From contig NZ_BCWQ01000013.1 in the NCBI RefSeq assembly GCF_001592285.1, positions 1 to 64,000 on the forward strand: a stretch of 64,000 nucleotides of DNA, in the 5' to 3' direction. The notes under the pieces are model-generated. The model was not told where the DNA came from and ran no database searches. It saw nothing but the letters and a program-made list of their open reading frames with translations. This document shows, one piece after another, positions 44,034 through 54,879 of the stretch (position 1 is its first letter; every line of letters begins with the position of its first letter). The stretch comes from Hydrogenophaga pseudoflava NBRC 102511 (GTDB taxonomy: Bacteria > Pseudomonadota > Gammaproteobacteria > Burkholderiales > Burkholderiaceae_C). The position numbers were made by a program, and so were the translations under genes.

Positions 44034-45287
44034 TCAGACGGCGGGTGCGGGCATCACCACGCGGGTGTGGCGCCGCTGTTCCTGCCACTGTGCCACGTGG
44101 CCGGCCAGCTGGTGTGCGGTGATGGCCGAGAGCGTCCAGCCCAGGTGGCCGTGGCCGGTGTTGTAGAACACGTTGGGCCGGCGGCCGGGGCCGACGCGGG
44201 GCAGCATGTCCGGCATCATGGGCCGCAGGCCGGCCCAGGGCTCGACGCGGCGCGTGCTCACGCCCGGGAAGCACTGGTTGACCCAGTCCACCAGCGGCTT
44301 GATGCGGTCGGCGCGGATGTCGCGGTTGAAACCGTTGAACTCGGCCGTGCCGGCGACGCGGAAGCGGTCCACGCCCAGGCGGCTGGTGACCAGCTTGGTC
44401 TCATCGTCCAGCAGGCTCACGTTGGGTGCCGCGGCCTGGCTCTGTTCGTCGTTCAGCATCACGGTGATGGAGTAGCCCTTGACCGGGTAGACGTTGAGGC
44501 GATCGCCCAGTTGGGCGCCGATGGCGCGGCTGTGCACGCCGGCGCAGACCACCACCGCATCCGCGCTCACCACCTCGCCGTCCGCCAGCGTGACGTGGGC
44601 GGTCTGGCCCGTGCTCTGCACGCGGGCCACCGCGCGGCCCGTCAGCAGGCGAACGCCACGGCGTTCGCAGGCCAGGCTCATGCCGTGGGTGTACTTGTGG
44701 ATGTCGCCGGTGCTGTCGCTCTCGGTGTAGTAGCCGCCGTAGTAGTCGCCGGCCAGGGTGGGCTCGATGGCGCGCATCTCGTCGAGGGTGACGGCGCGGC
44801 GCGGCAGGCCGCCTTCGGCCAGCAGCTTGCTCACTTCGCCCGCGTGGTCGAAGCCGGCCTTGTCGCGGTAGATGTGCAGGATGCCCTGCTGCTTCAGGTC
44901 GAAGTCGATGCCCTCGGCCTGCGCCCAGCCGAACAGGTGCTCGCGCGCGGCAATTGCCAGCCGGGCGGTGGCAATCGTGTTCTCGCGGTACTTCGGAATG
45001 GCGGCCGCGAACTCGGCGAACCAGGACAGCTTGTGCCAGCTCGGCTTGGGGTTGACCAGCAGCGGCGCATCGGCCTTGAGCATCCACTTGATGCCCTTGA
45101 GCAGGGTGGACGGGTGGGTCCAGGTTTCGGCGTTGGAGGCCGACAGCTGCCCGCCGTTGGCGTGGCTGGTTTCCATGCCCGCGTAGCGGTGCTGTTCGAT
45201 CAGGGTGACGTCGTGACCTTCGCGGGACAGGGCGTAGGCGCTGGTGACGCCGGTGATGCCGCCGCCGATGACGATGAGCTGTGCCAT
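44034..45287 (-). CDS. dadA: D-amino-acid dehydrogenase / glycine-oxidase-like flavoprotein
   Basis: 417 residues, FAD-dependent amine oxidoreductase of the DadA type. The FAD loop is [15 protein letters not shown] at residues 5-19; the C-terminal [14 protein letters not shown] motif is shared by DadA proteins. It oxidises D-amino acids (D-alanine in E. coli) to 2-oxo acids and feeds electrons to the respiratory chain. Because a tandem glycine riboswitch precedes it, glycine itself may be a substrate here. The first ATG after the riboswitch is 45287. Co-transcribed with sdaA. Confidence 0.9.
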   Translation of the reverse strand: MAQLIVIGGGITGVTSAYALSREGHDVTLIEQHRYAGMETSHANGGQLSASNAETWTHPSTLLKGIKWMLKADAPLLVNPKPSWHKLSWFAEFAAAIPKYRENTIATARLAIAAREHLFGWAQAEGIDFDLKQQGILHIYRDKAGFDHAGEVSKLLAEGGLPRRAVTLDEMRAIEPTLAGDYYGGYYTESDSTGDIHKYTHGMSLACERRGVRLLTGRAVARVQSTGQTAHVTLADGEVVSADAVVVCAGVHSRAIGAQLGDRLNVYPVKGYSITVMLNDEQSQAAAPNVSLLDDETKLVTSRLGVDRFRVAGTAEFNGFNRDIRADRIKPLVDWVNQCFPGVSTRRVEPWAGLRPMMPDMLPRVGPGRRPNVFYNTGHGHLGWTLSAITAHQLAGHVAQWQEQRRHTRVVMPAPAV

Positions 45288-45327
45288 GGGGTTTCTCTCG
45301 ATAGCCGTCAAACAGGGATGGGCACGA

Positions 45328-45346
45328 CCCGCACACCGTGTGCGGG
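45328..45346 (-). promoter_or_regulatory. Hairpin after riboswitch, possible expression platform
   Basis: CCCGCACA-N3-TGTGCGGG forms a perfect 8-bp stem, ten bases after the second glycine aptamer and 41 bases before the dadA ATG. No T run follows it, so it is not a simple terminator; it could work through anti-pairing with P1 or by affecting translation. Confidence 0.45.
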
Positions 45347-45356
45347 CCATGACCCC

Positions 45357-45556
45357 CTCTGTTTGTGACCTGAGAGATTCACCCGCCATTCCGGTGGGCT
45401 TGCTCCTGCGGTGGGCCGGGGGACGAATCCCGGCCGCTCTTCAGAGTGTTGCGCTGAGCGCGCGCTGAACACTGATCGGTCCTTTTGCCTGAGAGTTTCC
45501 GGGGCGGTTGCTCCTTCGGCGCCGGTTCCCCTGTGGGGCCGGTCTCTCCCGATCAG
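45357..45556 (-). ncRNA. Tandem glycine riboswitch upstream of dadA-sdaA
   Basis: Two aptamers read on the minus strand. Aptamer 1 (45556-45472) has a perfect P1 stem CTGATCGG/CCGATCAG and the class consensus GGGAGAGAC, CCGAAGGAGCAA and CTCTCAGGCAAAAGGACC. Aptamer 2 (45446-45357) has CTCTG/CAGAG P1, GCAGGAGCAAGCC and GAATCTCTCAGGTCA. A 25-base linker joins them. Glycine binding normally switches on expression of glycine-use genes. It lies between a Bug receptor stop codon (45570) and dadA. Confidence 0.93.
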
Positions 45557-45569
45557 CGGAAGAAGGCGC

Positions 45570-46568
45570 TTATTGTGCCTGCAGGCCGATGGATTTGACG
45601 ATGGCCCTGAACTGTTGGGTGCCATCGGCATACGCCTTGTCGGCCTCGGCCAGGGTCTGCGGCTTGGGCAGCAGCTGGCTGTTGGCTTCCAGCGCGGCGT
45701 GCACGGCCGGGTCGCCCAGCGTGCCGGTGATGGCCTTGTGCAGTGCGGCCACCACAGGTTCGGGCGTGTCCCGCTTGACGAAGTAGCCGGTCCAGATCCT
45801 GAACGTGAAGTCCTTGAGCTGCTTGCTCTCGCTGATCGCCGGGTACTGCTTCACGCTCTCCAGCCGCTCGCCATTCAGCATGGCCAGCACCTTCACGCGG
45901 CCCTGCTTCTGCATCTCGTCGTACTTCTTGCCGTAGGGCGCAAGGAAGAAGTCCACCTGGCCGGCCATCAGGTCCTGCTCGGCCGGCGCGGCGCCCTTGT
46001 AGGGCACGTGGACCATAGGGATGCCGGTGACCTTGGACAGGTGCTCGCCCAGCAGGTGGTAGAACGAACCGGGGCCGACGCTGGCGAAGGTCAGCGGCTT
46101 GCCGTCCTTGGCGGCCTTGCGGGCGTGCTCCACGAACTCGTCCACGCTGTTCACCGGCAGGTCTTTCTTGGCGAGGAAGGCGATCTGGGCGGTGGCGATC
46201 ATCTGCACCAGGCGGAAGTCTTCGCTCTTGAACTTGATCGACGAAATCGCCAGCGGCGCCAGGATCAGCTCGTTGGGCGAGCCCTGGAAGATGGTGTAGC
46301 CGTCGCTCGGTCCGTTGAGCACCTTGGCCGCGGCGATGGAGCCGCTGGCCCCGCCGAGGTTTTCCACGATCACCGGCTGGCCCAGCTGCTTGCCCAGGGT
46401 GTTGTTGACCGAGCGCGCGATCACGTCCGACAGGCCGCCGGCGGGGTAGGGCACCATCAGCGTGACCGGCTTGGACGGGAAGGTCTGGGCGGCGGCGGTG
46501 CCGGCCAAGCCGAGGGTGGCCAGCGCGGCGGCGGCCAGAGCCAAGTGGATGCGGATGCGGGCGTTCAT
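45570..46568 (-). CDS. Bug/TctC-type periplasmic receptor
   Basis: 332 residues with a Sec signal peptide (LALAAAALATLGLAGTAAAQ). The Bug fold signature is present: FPSKPVTLMVPYPAGGLSD, VENLGGASGSIAAAK and AGQVDFFLAPYG. Binds a small carboxylate or amino-acid-like ligand in the periplasm. AGGAGA precedes the ATG. It follows an M20 amidohydrolase by 23 bases, so the ligand may be an N-acyl amino acid or the product of its hydrolysis. No TctAB membrane genes are near. Confidence 0.9.
   Translation of the reverse strand: MNARIRIHLALAAAALATLGLAGTAAAQTFPSKPVTLMVPYPAGGLSDVIARSVNNTLGKQLGQPVIVENLGGASGSIAAAKVLNGPSDGYTIFQGSPNELILAPLAISSIKFKSEDFRLVQMIATAQIAFLAKKDLPVNSVDEFVEHARKAAKDGKPLTFASVGPGSFYHLLGEHLSKVTGIPMVHVPYKGAAPAEQDLMAGQVDFFLAPYGKKYDEMQKQGRVKVLAMLNGERLESVKQYPAISESKQLKDFTFRIWTGYFVKRDTPEPVVAALHKAITGTLGDPAVHAALEANSQLLPKPQTLAEADKAYADGTQQFRAIVKSIGLQAQ
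45572..45601 (-). promoter_or_regulatory. Possible promoter for the riboswitch transcript
   Basis: On the minus strand TCGTCA (45601-45596) and CACAAT (45577-45572), each four of six matches to sigma-70 boxes, are separated by 18 bases inside the last codons of the Bug gene. The start point predicted (about 45564) falls just before aptamer 1. If wrong, the riboswitch is reached only by read-through from 47764. Confidence 0.35.
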
Positions 46569-46591
46569 GGTGTTGTCTCCTGTTGTGGTTC

Positions 46592-47764
46592 TCAAGGGGT
46601 GGGGGAAAGCAGCTCCTGTACCAGCGCGATCCAGTAGGCCGCGCCGGGGGCGATGTTCAGGTCGTTGAAGTCGTAAGCCGGGTTGTGCACCATGCACGCG
46701 CCGGGCTCGCCATCGGCGCCGTTGCCGATGAAGAGGTAGCTGCCCGGCACGCGTTCGAGCATGAAAGCGAAGTCCTCGCTGCCGCTGACCATCGGGCCCT
46801 GCGGGTTGATCTGTTCCGCGGGGAAGTGCTTGCGCGCCACTGCCAGCGCGCGGGCGGTCTGCTCTGCGTCGTTGACCAGTACCGCATAGCCGGGCCGCCA
46901 GGCGATCTCGGCACGCACGCCGAAGCTCTGCGCCTGCAGCTGCACCAGTTCGCGGATGCGCTGCTCCACACTGCGCCGCACCTGCGGGTCCAGCGTGCGC
47001 ACGCTGATCTCCAGCCGCGCCTCGGCCGGGATCACATTGTTGGCCTCGCCCGCATGGATCGCGCCCACGGTGACCACGGCCGGCTGCAGCGGGTCGACGT
47101 GGCGCGAGACCACGGTCTGCAGCGCCATCACCAGCGAGGCCGCGGCCACCACCACGTCGGTCGCCTTGTGCGGCATGGCGCCGTGGCCGCCGTGGCCGTG
47201 CAGGGTGACGGTCGCGTAGTCGGACGAGGCCATGGCCGGGCCGCTGCGGAACACCAGCTGGCCCTGCGGGATGCCCGGCATGTTGTGCATGGCGAAGATG
47301 GCGTCGCAGGGGAAGCGCTGGAACAGGCCGTCCTCCATCATCTTCAGCGCGCCGCCGCCGCCTTCTTCGGCCGGCTGGAAGATCAGGTTCAGCGTGCCGT
47401 CGAAGCGGCCGTGCTGCGCCAGGTGGTGCGCGGCGGCCAGCAGCATGGCGGTGTGGCCGTCGTGGCCGCAGGCGTGCATCACGCCGTGCTCGCAGCTGGC
47501 CCAGGCCGCGCCGGTGGCCTCGGCGATCGGCAGGGCGTCCATGTCGGCGCGCAGGCCGAGGGTTCGGTTCGATGTTCCGCGCTTCAGTTGCCCGACCACG
47601 CCGGTGCCGCCCAGGCCAGTGGTGACCTCGTAGCCCCAGGCGCCCAGCTGGGCCGCCACCAGCGCGGCGGTGCGGCGCTCGCTGAAGGCCAGCTCGGGGT
47701 GGCGGTGGATGTCGCGGCGGACGGCGATGAACTGTTCGACGGCGGCGTCACTGAGGCGATCCAT
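46592..47764 (-). CDS. M20-family amidohydrolase
   Basis: 390 residues, M20D type (hippurate hydrolase, IAA-amino acid hydrolase, N-acetyl-diaminopimelate deacetylase relatives). Metal-site segments: HACGHDGHTAM, QPAEEGGGGA with the catalytic Glu pair, and a late His in ACMVHNPAYDFND. The dimerisation insert is in the middle (about 180-295). Cleaves an N-acyl amino acid. I choose the ATG at 47764 since GGAG is eight bases upstream; an in-frame GTG three codons earlier is too close to it. Divergent from a LysR gene at 47871. Confidence 0.92.
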   Translation of the reverse strand: MDRLSDAAVEQFIAVRRDIHRHPELAFSERRTAALVAAQLGAWGYEVTTGLGGTGVVGQLKRGTSNRTLGLRADMDALPIAEATGAAWASCEHGVMHACGHDGHTAMLLAAAHHLAQHGRFDGTLNLIFQPAEEGGGGALKMMEDGLFQRFPCDAIFAMHNMPGIPQGQLVFRSGPAMASSDYATVTLHGHGGHGAMPHKATDVVVAAASLVMALQTVVSRHVDPLQPAVVTVGAIHAGEANNVIPAEARLEISVRTLDPQVRRSVEQRIRELVQLQAQSFGVRAEIAWRPGYAVLVNDAEQTARALAVARKHFPAEQINPQGPMVSGSEDFAFMLERVPGSYLFIGNGADGEPGACMVHNPAYDFNDLNIAPGAAYWIALVQELLSPTP

Positions 47765-47823
47765 GCAAAGCACTCCTGAAACATGAACTTTGTTGCATGT
47801 TAGGAAGCGCCTGAATTAAAGTC

Positions 47824-47833
47824 CAATGCATTG
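47824..47833. promoter_or_regulatory. 10-bp palindrome in the M20-LysR gap
   Basis: CAATGCATTG is perfectly symmetrical and lies 60 bases from the M20 start and 38 from the LysR start, in a gap clearly richer in A and T. A plausible LysR recognition core; short enough to arise by chance. Confidence 0.3.
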
Positions 47834-47870
47834 ATGTGCAACGATCCATGACTTTTGATGGAGATTGGGG

Positions 47871-48767
47871 ATGACCCTTGTGCAGCTGAAGCACTTTGTG
47901 GTGCTGGCGGAGGCAGGATCGTTCGTGCAGGCGTCCAAGGTGCTCTACCTGACGCAGCCCGCGCTGACGCGCAGCATCCAGGGGCTGGAGGACGAGCTGG
48001 GCGGCCGCCTGTTCGACCGGCTGGGCCGGCGCATCGCGCTCACCCCGTTCGGCCAGGAGGCGCTGCAGCGCGCGCGCCGGCTGGTGGCCGACGCCGAAGC
48101 GCTCAGGCAGACCGGCAAGGGCCTGCATGCGGGTCTGATCGGCACATTGCGCATTGGCCTGAGTTCGGGGCCGGGTGCGCTGCTGTCGGTGCCGCTGATG
48201 CTGCACATGGGTGAGCACCACCCCAGGCTGCAGCTGCAGATCTCGCGCGGCAACACCAGCGTGCTGGTCGACGCGCTGCGCGAGCAGCAGCTGGACGCCG
48301 CCGTGCTGGACGTGCGCTCGGTGCGGCCTGCGGCCGACCTGGCCGTCGCGCAGGTGTTCGAACTGGCGGCGGGCTTCCTGGTGCGGCCGGACCACCCGCT
48401 GGTGCAGCTCGGGCGGCCGGCCACCATCGGGGACGTGCTGGCCTATCCCATCGCCTCCACGCCGCTGAGCGACGAGGTGGCGCGCATCCTGATCGGGCGC
48501 TACGGCCCGCAGGCCAACCCGGACGACATGGTGACCCTGCGCAGCGACGAAACGCTGACCATCGTCGAGGTGGCGCGCCAGAGCCAGGCCATCGTGCTGA
48601 CCGCCCACGCCGCCGCCCGGGGCCTGGTGCCGCTGCGCCTGTCGCCCGCGCTGGACGCCACCGCGCGCTTCGGCCTGGTCACGCTCAGTCAGCGGCAGGA
48701 GGCGCCCGCGCTGCGCATCCTGCGCGAGTGGCTGGGCCGCTGGGTGGTCCAGAATGGGGCCGCATGA
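47871..48767 (+). CDS. LysR family transcriptional regulator
   Basis: 298 residues. Helix-turn-helix at about 5-62 (FVVLAEAGSFVQASKVL, TQPALTRSIQGLEDELG). I start at the ATG at 47871, seven bases after GGAG; a TTG two codons earlier is also in frame. The effector domain begins near 95 (GTLRIGLSSGPGALLSVP). Divergent from the M20-Bug operon, its likely target. Its stop overlaps the start of the TRIC-type gene (ATGA). Confidence 0.92.
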   Translation: MTLVQLKHFVVLAEAGSFVQASKVLYLTQPALTRSIQGLEDELGGRLFDRLGRRIALTPFGQEALQRARRLVADAEALRQTGKGLHAGLIGTLRIGLSSGPGALLSVPLMLHMGEHHPRLQLQISRGNTSVLVDALREQQLDAAVLDVRSVRPAADLAVAQVFELAAGFLVRPDHPLVQLGRPATIGDVLAYPIASTPLSDEVARILIGRYGPQANPDDMVTLRSDETLTIVEVARQSQAIVLTAHAAARGLVPLRLSPALDATARFGLVTLSQRQEAPALRILREWLGRWVVQNGAA

Positions 48768-49399
48768 AACTCACGGCTTTGCTGATCGCGATCGAGGTGG
48801 GCGGCACGGTGGCCTTCGCCATGTCCGGGCTGATCGAGGCCATGCGCAAGCGCATGGACGTGGTGGGTGTGTTCTCGGTCGCCTTCGTGGCCGCCTTCGG
48901 CGGCGGCACGGTGCGCGACCTGCTGCTGGACCGCCGGCCGCTGTTCTGGGTCGAGCACGAGGCCTACCTCTGGCTGGTGTTCGCCATGGTCATCACTGCG
49001 CCCTGGTGGCTCAAGGCCGTGCTCAAGGACGCGGGCGTGCGGCTGATGGAGTGGGCCGACGCCTTCGGCCTCGGGCTGTTCGCGATCTCGGGCACCAGCA
49101 TCGCCGTGGCGGCGGGCATGTCGCCGGGCGTGAGCGTGCTGATGGGCACCACCACCGCCATCGTGGGTGGCGTGGCGCGCGACGTGCTGTGCAACGAGGT
49201 GCCCAAGGTGTACCAGGACCACCGGCCCTATGCGCTGTGTGCGGTGGCGGGCAGCCTGGCCTACATCGGGCTGGTTGTTGTGCTGGGCCTGGGTTCCGAG
49301 CTGGCGAGCCTGGCGGGCATCGCCGTGGCCACCGGCAGCCGCCTGCTGGCCGTCGCCTTCGACTGGCAGCTGCCCGGCTGGCGCCTGCCGCAGAAATGA
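48764..49399 (+). CDS. TRIC/UPF0126 family membrane protein
   Basis: 211 residues, seven hydrophobic segments in two similar three-helix halves. GGGTVRDLLLDRRPLFW (first half) and GGVARDVLCNEVPKVYQ (second half) are the duplicated G-G-x-x-R-D motifs of the UPF0126 / prokaryotic TRIC cation-channel family; the Arg and Asp contribute to the pore. Some members have been proposed to export glycine. That would fit this glycine-rich neighbourhood, but the gene is coupled to a LysR gene and not to a riboswitch. Ends just before a convergent hairpin. Confidence 0.9.
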   Translation: MKLTALLIAIEVGGTVAFAMSGLIEAMRKRMDVVGVFSVAFVAAFGGGTVRDLLLDRRPLFWVEHEAYLWLVFAMVITAPWWLKAVLKDAGVRLMEWADAFGLGLFAISGTSIAVAAGMSPGVSVLMGTTTAIVGGVARDVLCNEVPKVYQDHRPYALCAVAGSLAYIGLVVVLGLGSELASLAGIAVATGSRLLAVAFDWQLPGWRLPQK

Positions 49400-49432
49400 C
49401 AACGCCGGTGAGGGCGAACCCCACCGGCGTTG
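49400..49432. terminator. Hairpin between convergent genes
   Basis: CAACGCCGGTG (49400-49410) and CACCGGCGTTG (49422-49432) form an 11-bp perfect stem between the convergent TRIC-type gene and gcvP. Being symmetrical it could act in both directions. There is no T run on either side, so intrinsic termination would be weak; it may instead protect 3' ends. Confidence 0.6.
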
Positions 49433-49452
49433 ACATTGATGGAGCCCGACGT

Positions 49453-52380
<2,928 letters not shown>

Positions 52381-52406
52381 GGCGGCAGGCTCCGGGCAGC
52401 AGGGAA

Positions 52407-52778
52407 TCAGGCGTTGGCCGAGAAGGCGGTGTAGGCGGTCTCGTCCAGCAGGGCGTCCAGCTGCGACGCGTCCGAGAGCTTGACCTTGAAGAACCAGCCG
52501 GCGCCCAGCGGGTCGCTGTTGGCCAGGGACGGGTCGGCGCGCAGGGCCTCGTTCACCTCGGTGACTTCGCCGCTGACGGGCATGTAGACGTCGGCGGCGG
52601 CCTTGACGGACTCGACCACGCCGGCCACGTCCTTCTGGGCAAAGGTCTTGCCCACTTCGGGCAGGTCCACGAACACCACGTCGCCCAGCGCGTCCTGCGC
52701 GTGGTGGGTGATGCCGACGGTGGCGATGCCGCCGTCAACGGTGATCCATTCGTGGTCTTCGGTGTACTTGGTGGTCAT
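52407..52778 (-). CDS. gcvH: Glycine cleavage system H-protein
   Basis: 123 residues, complete. The lipoylated Lys is in [10 protein letters not shown] (Lys59), and [12 protein letters not shown] and the C-terminal [10 protein letters not shown] match the family. It shuttles the aminomethyl group between GcvP, GcvT and the lipoamide dehydrogenase. Starts 38 bases after the gcvT stop and ends 26 bases before gcvP. Confidence 0.97.
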   Translation of the reverse strand: MTTKYTEDHEWITVDGGIATVGITHHAQDALGDVVFVDLPEVGKTFAQKDVAGVVESVKAAADVYMPVSGEVTEVNEALRADPSLANSDPLGAGWFFKVKLSDASQLDALLDETAYTAFSANA

Positions 52779-52816
52779 GGTGGGCTCCGGTGAAAAGATG
52801 AAACAGGTGGAAGGGA

Positions 52817-53953
52817 TCAGCCGCGGTAGTAGCGGTTGGGCACGAAAGGCATGGGCGCGACCTCCATCGGCACGGCCTTGCCGCGCACGATGGCGTTCAC
52901 GCGTGTTCCGACGGCGGCGCATTCAGGGCTGACATAGCCCATGGCGACCGGCTTGTCGGCGCTGGGGCCCAGCAGACCGCTGGTGACCTCGCCGATCTTC
53001 GCGCCGTCCAGGCTCTGCAGCTCGACGTGTTCGCGCACCGGCACGCGCTCCAGCGCGACCAGGCCCACGCGCTTGCGCGTCAGGGGCTGGGTGCCGTCCA
53101 GCTGGGCCAGCACCACGTCGGCGCCGGGGAATCCGCCGGCGCGCTCGCCACCTGTGCGGCGCACCTTCTGCATGGCCCAGTTCAGCGCGGCCTCGACCGG
53201 CGTGGTCGTGGTGTCGATGTCGTTGCCGTAGAGGCACAGGCCGGCTTCCAGGCGCAGCGAATTGCGCGCGCCCAGGCCGATGGGTTTGACTTCGGGCTGC
53301 GCGAGCAGGGCGCGGGCGAAGGCGTCGGCGCTGGCGGCGGGCACCGAGATCTCGAAGCCGTCTTCGCCGGTGTAGCCGCTGCGGGTCACATAGAGGTCGG
53401 CACCGTTCCAGGTGAACCCGTGGCCGGTCATGAACACCAGGTTCTCCACGCCGGGCAGCAGGCGCTGCAGCGCGCTGACCGCCACCGGCCCCTGCAGGGC
53501 CAGCAGGGCGCGGTCGAACTGCGGGGTGACGGTGCAGCGGCTGCCGATGCGGGCCTGGATGTGGGCCAGATCGCCGTGCTTGCAGGCGCCATTGACGATC
53601 ACGTAGAGGTGGTCGCCGCGGTTGACGAACATCAGGTCGTCGATGATGCCGCCCTGGTCGTTGAGCAGCAGACCGTAGCGCTGCTTGTTCAGGCCCAGGC
53701 CGATCACGTCGACCGGCATCAGGCTCTCGAATGCGGCCGCCGCATCGGGGCCGGACAGCAGCAGCTGGCCCATGTGGGACACGTCGAACAGGCCGGCCGA
53801 GCGGCGCGTGTGGTGGTGTTCGGCCATCAGGCCTTCGGGGTACTGCACCGGCATGGAATAGCCGGCGAAGGGCACCATGCGCGCACCGAGTTCGAGGTGC
53901 AGGGCGTTCAGCGGGGTCTGGAGCAGGGCGGTGGATTCGGCAGGAGCGGACAC
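52817..53953 (-). CDS. gcvT: Glycine cleavage aminomethyltransferase, T-protein
   Basis: 378 residues from a GTG at 53953, chosen because GAGG lies seven bases upstream and the conserved N-terminus ([20 protein letters not shown]) starts soon after. The frame stays open upstream but only through the riboswitch leader. Folate and lipoyl-site segments [27 protein letters not shown] and [14 protein letters not shown] are all present. Transfers the methylene group to tetrahydrofolate and releases ammonia. First gene of the gcv operon. Confidence 0.95.
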   Translation of the reverse strand: MSAPAESTALLQTPLNALHLELGARMVPFAGYSMPVQYPEGLMAEHHHTRRSAGLFDVSHMGQLLLSGPDAAAAFESLMPVDVIGLGLNKQRYGLLLNDQGGIIDDLMFVNRGDHLYVIVNGACKHGDLAHIQARIGSRCTVTPQFDRALLALQGPVAVSALQRLLPGVENLVFMTGHGFTWNGADLYVTRSGYTGEDGFEISVPAASADAFARALLAQPEVKPIGLGARNSLRLEAGLCLYGNDIDTTTTPVEAALNWAMQKVRRTGGERAGGFPGADVVLAQLDGTQPLTRKRVGLVALERVPVREHVELQSLDGAKIGEVTSGLLGPSADKPVAMGYVSPECAAVGTRVNAIVRGKAVPMEVAPMPFVPNRYYRG

Positions 53954-54026
53954 GGGCGGACCTCGGTGGTGGGGGCAGATGCCATGGCACGGGGCCACGG
54001 CGACGACACGGTGCATCCGTGAGCTG

Positions 54027-54230
54027 CCCCCTCTGTCCGCTTTACCTGAGAGATTCGCGCGGGCGATGCCGCACTTGCTCCTTCGGTGGATGGCCGCCAG
54101 GGCCACCTCTCTCCAGTGGGGGACACCGGCCTTGCGGCTGGTGGTCATCAGTCCTTTTGCCTGAGCGTTCAGGGCCGTTGCAACGACCGCCTGCGCCTTC
54201 GGCGGCTCCACGGGGGAGCGCTCTCCTGAT
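54027..54230 (-). ncRNA. Tandem glycine riboswitch upstream of gcvTHP
   Basis: On the minus strand aptamer 1 (54230-54147) has P1 ATCAG/CTGAT, CAGGAGAGCG and CTCAGGCAAAAGGAC; its central box is CCGAAGGCGCAGG where the consensus has GGAGCAA. Aptamer 2 (54122-54027) has a CCCCC-rich P1, CTGGAGAGAGG, ACCGAAGGAGCAAG and CTCTCAGGTAAAGC. The leader continues 73 bases to the gcvT GTG. Glycine is expected to activate the cleavage operon. I see no clear terminator hairpin in the leader. Confidence 0.92.
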
Positions 54231-54250
54231 CGCGTGAGTTTACCGGAATC

Positions 54251-54266
54251 GACCGCCCGGGCGGTC
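54251..54266. other. 16-bp perfect palindrome before the gcv leader
   Basis: GACCGCCC-GGGCGGTC, fully symmetrical, lies between the stop of the hypothetical gene at 54278 and the gcv riboswitch. It could be an operator for the gcv promoter or the stem of a transcript end for the upstream gene, though there is no T run. Promoter boxes nearby are weak (TAAACT on the minus strand about 54235-54240). Confidence 0.4.
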
Positions 54267-54277
54267 ATCGTCCGGGC

Positions 54278-54802
54278 TCAGATGCTGTTTTCCAGCAGGC
54301 CGGCCGGCAGCAGTTTGGCCAGCCGCTCGCTGATGCCGTCCGCGCGTTCGCTGCCCGCCAGGGTCTCCACGTCGGCGATCAGGGCACGGCCCACGGCCAG
54401 CATGGCCTCGGGGTCGCGCGCCTCGCGCAGGGCGTCCCGGTAGCGGTTGGCCAGTGCCTTGTCGCGTGGCGCGAACAGTCGCTCGCTCAGGTCGAACAGG
54501 AACATGCGCGCGGAGGCCAGCGAGCGGGTGCCAGCGAACTGCTCGCCGTGCGACGCGGGTGTCTGGGGCTGCGGTGGCGACTCCGGCGCGGGCGACAGGC
54601 CGGCGCCGGACGCCTGCCGCACCAGATAGCCCTGGGCCAGCAGCAGGTCGATCAGGCGGCGGCCATCGCCCTGGAACAGCCCGGCCATCTTTGATTCGCT
54701 CTGCTGGCCATCGGCCACCAGGAGCAGGGCGCGCTCCCGCTGTCCCAGGCTGCGGTGGCCCGGGCGCAGTTCAAGGCGACCTTTTTCGGTCTTGATCAGC
54801 AT
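54278..54802 (-). CDS. Hypothetical cytosolic protein
   Basis: 174 residues, no signal peptide or membrane segment. It begins MLIKTEKGRLELRPGHRSLGQRE, and has a small N-terminal domain resembling a DNA-binding or regulatory winged fold in layout (GQRERALLLVADG, GDGRRLIDLLLAQGYLVRQ), a proline-rich linker at about 70-85, and a helical C-terminal half (RYRDALREARDPEAML). I do not recognise the family. Not obviously tied to the gcv genes that follow; it has its own probable promoter in the 77-base gap after 54880. Confidence 0.7.
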   Translation of the reverse strand: MLIKTEKGRLELRPGHRSLGQRERALLLVADGQQSESKMAGLFQGDGRRLIDLLLAQGYLVRQASGAGLSPAPESPPQPQTPASHGEQFAGTRSLASARMFLFDLSERLFAPRDKALANRYRDALREARDPEAMLAVGRALIADVETLAGSERADGISERLAKLLPAGLLENSI

Positions 54803-54879
54803 GGTTCACTCCAACGACAAGCGGGCACTGTGCCGCTGTTTCATGTCGTTGTCGTGAAACGCCTGCAGGATGAGGGGGG

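Noticed and set aside
53954..54268. An N-terminal extension of gcvT to 54268
   Set aside because: The extra 105 codons lie within the glycine riboswitch and have no similarity to T-protein; the GTG at 53953 has a ribosome-binding site.
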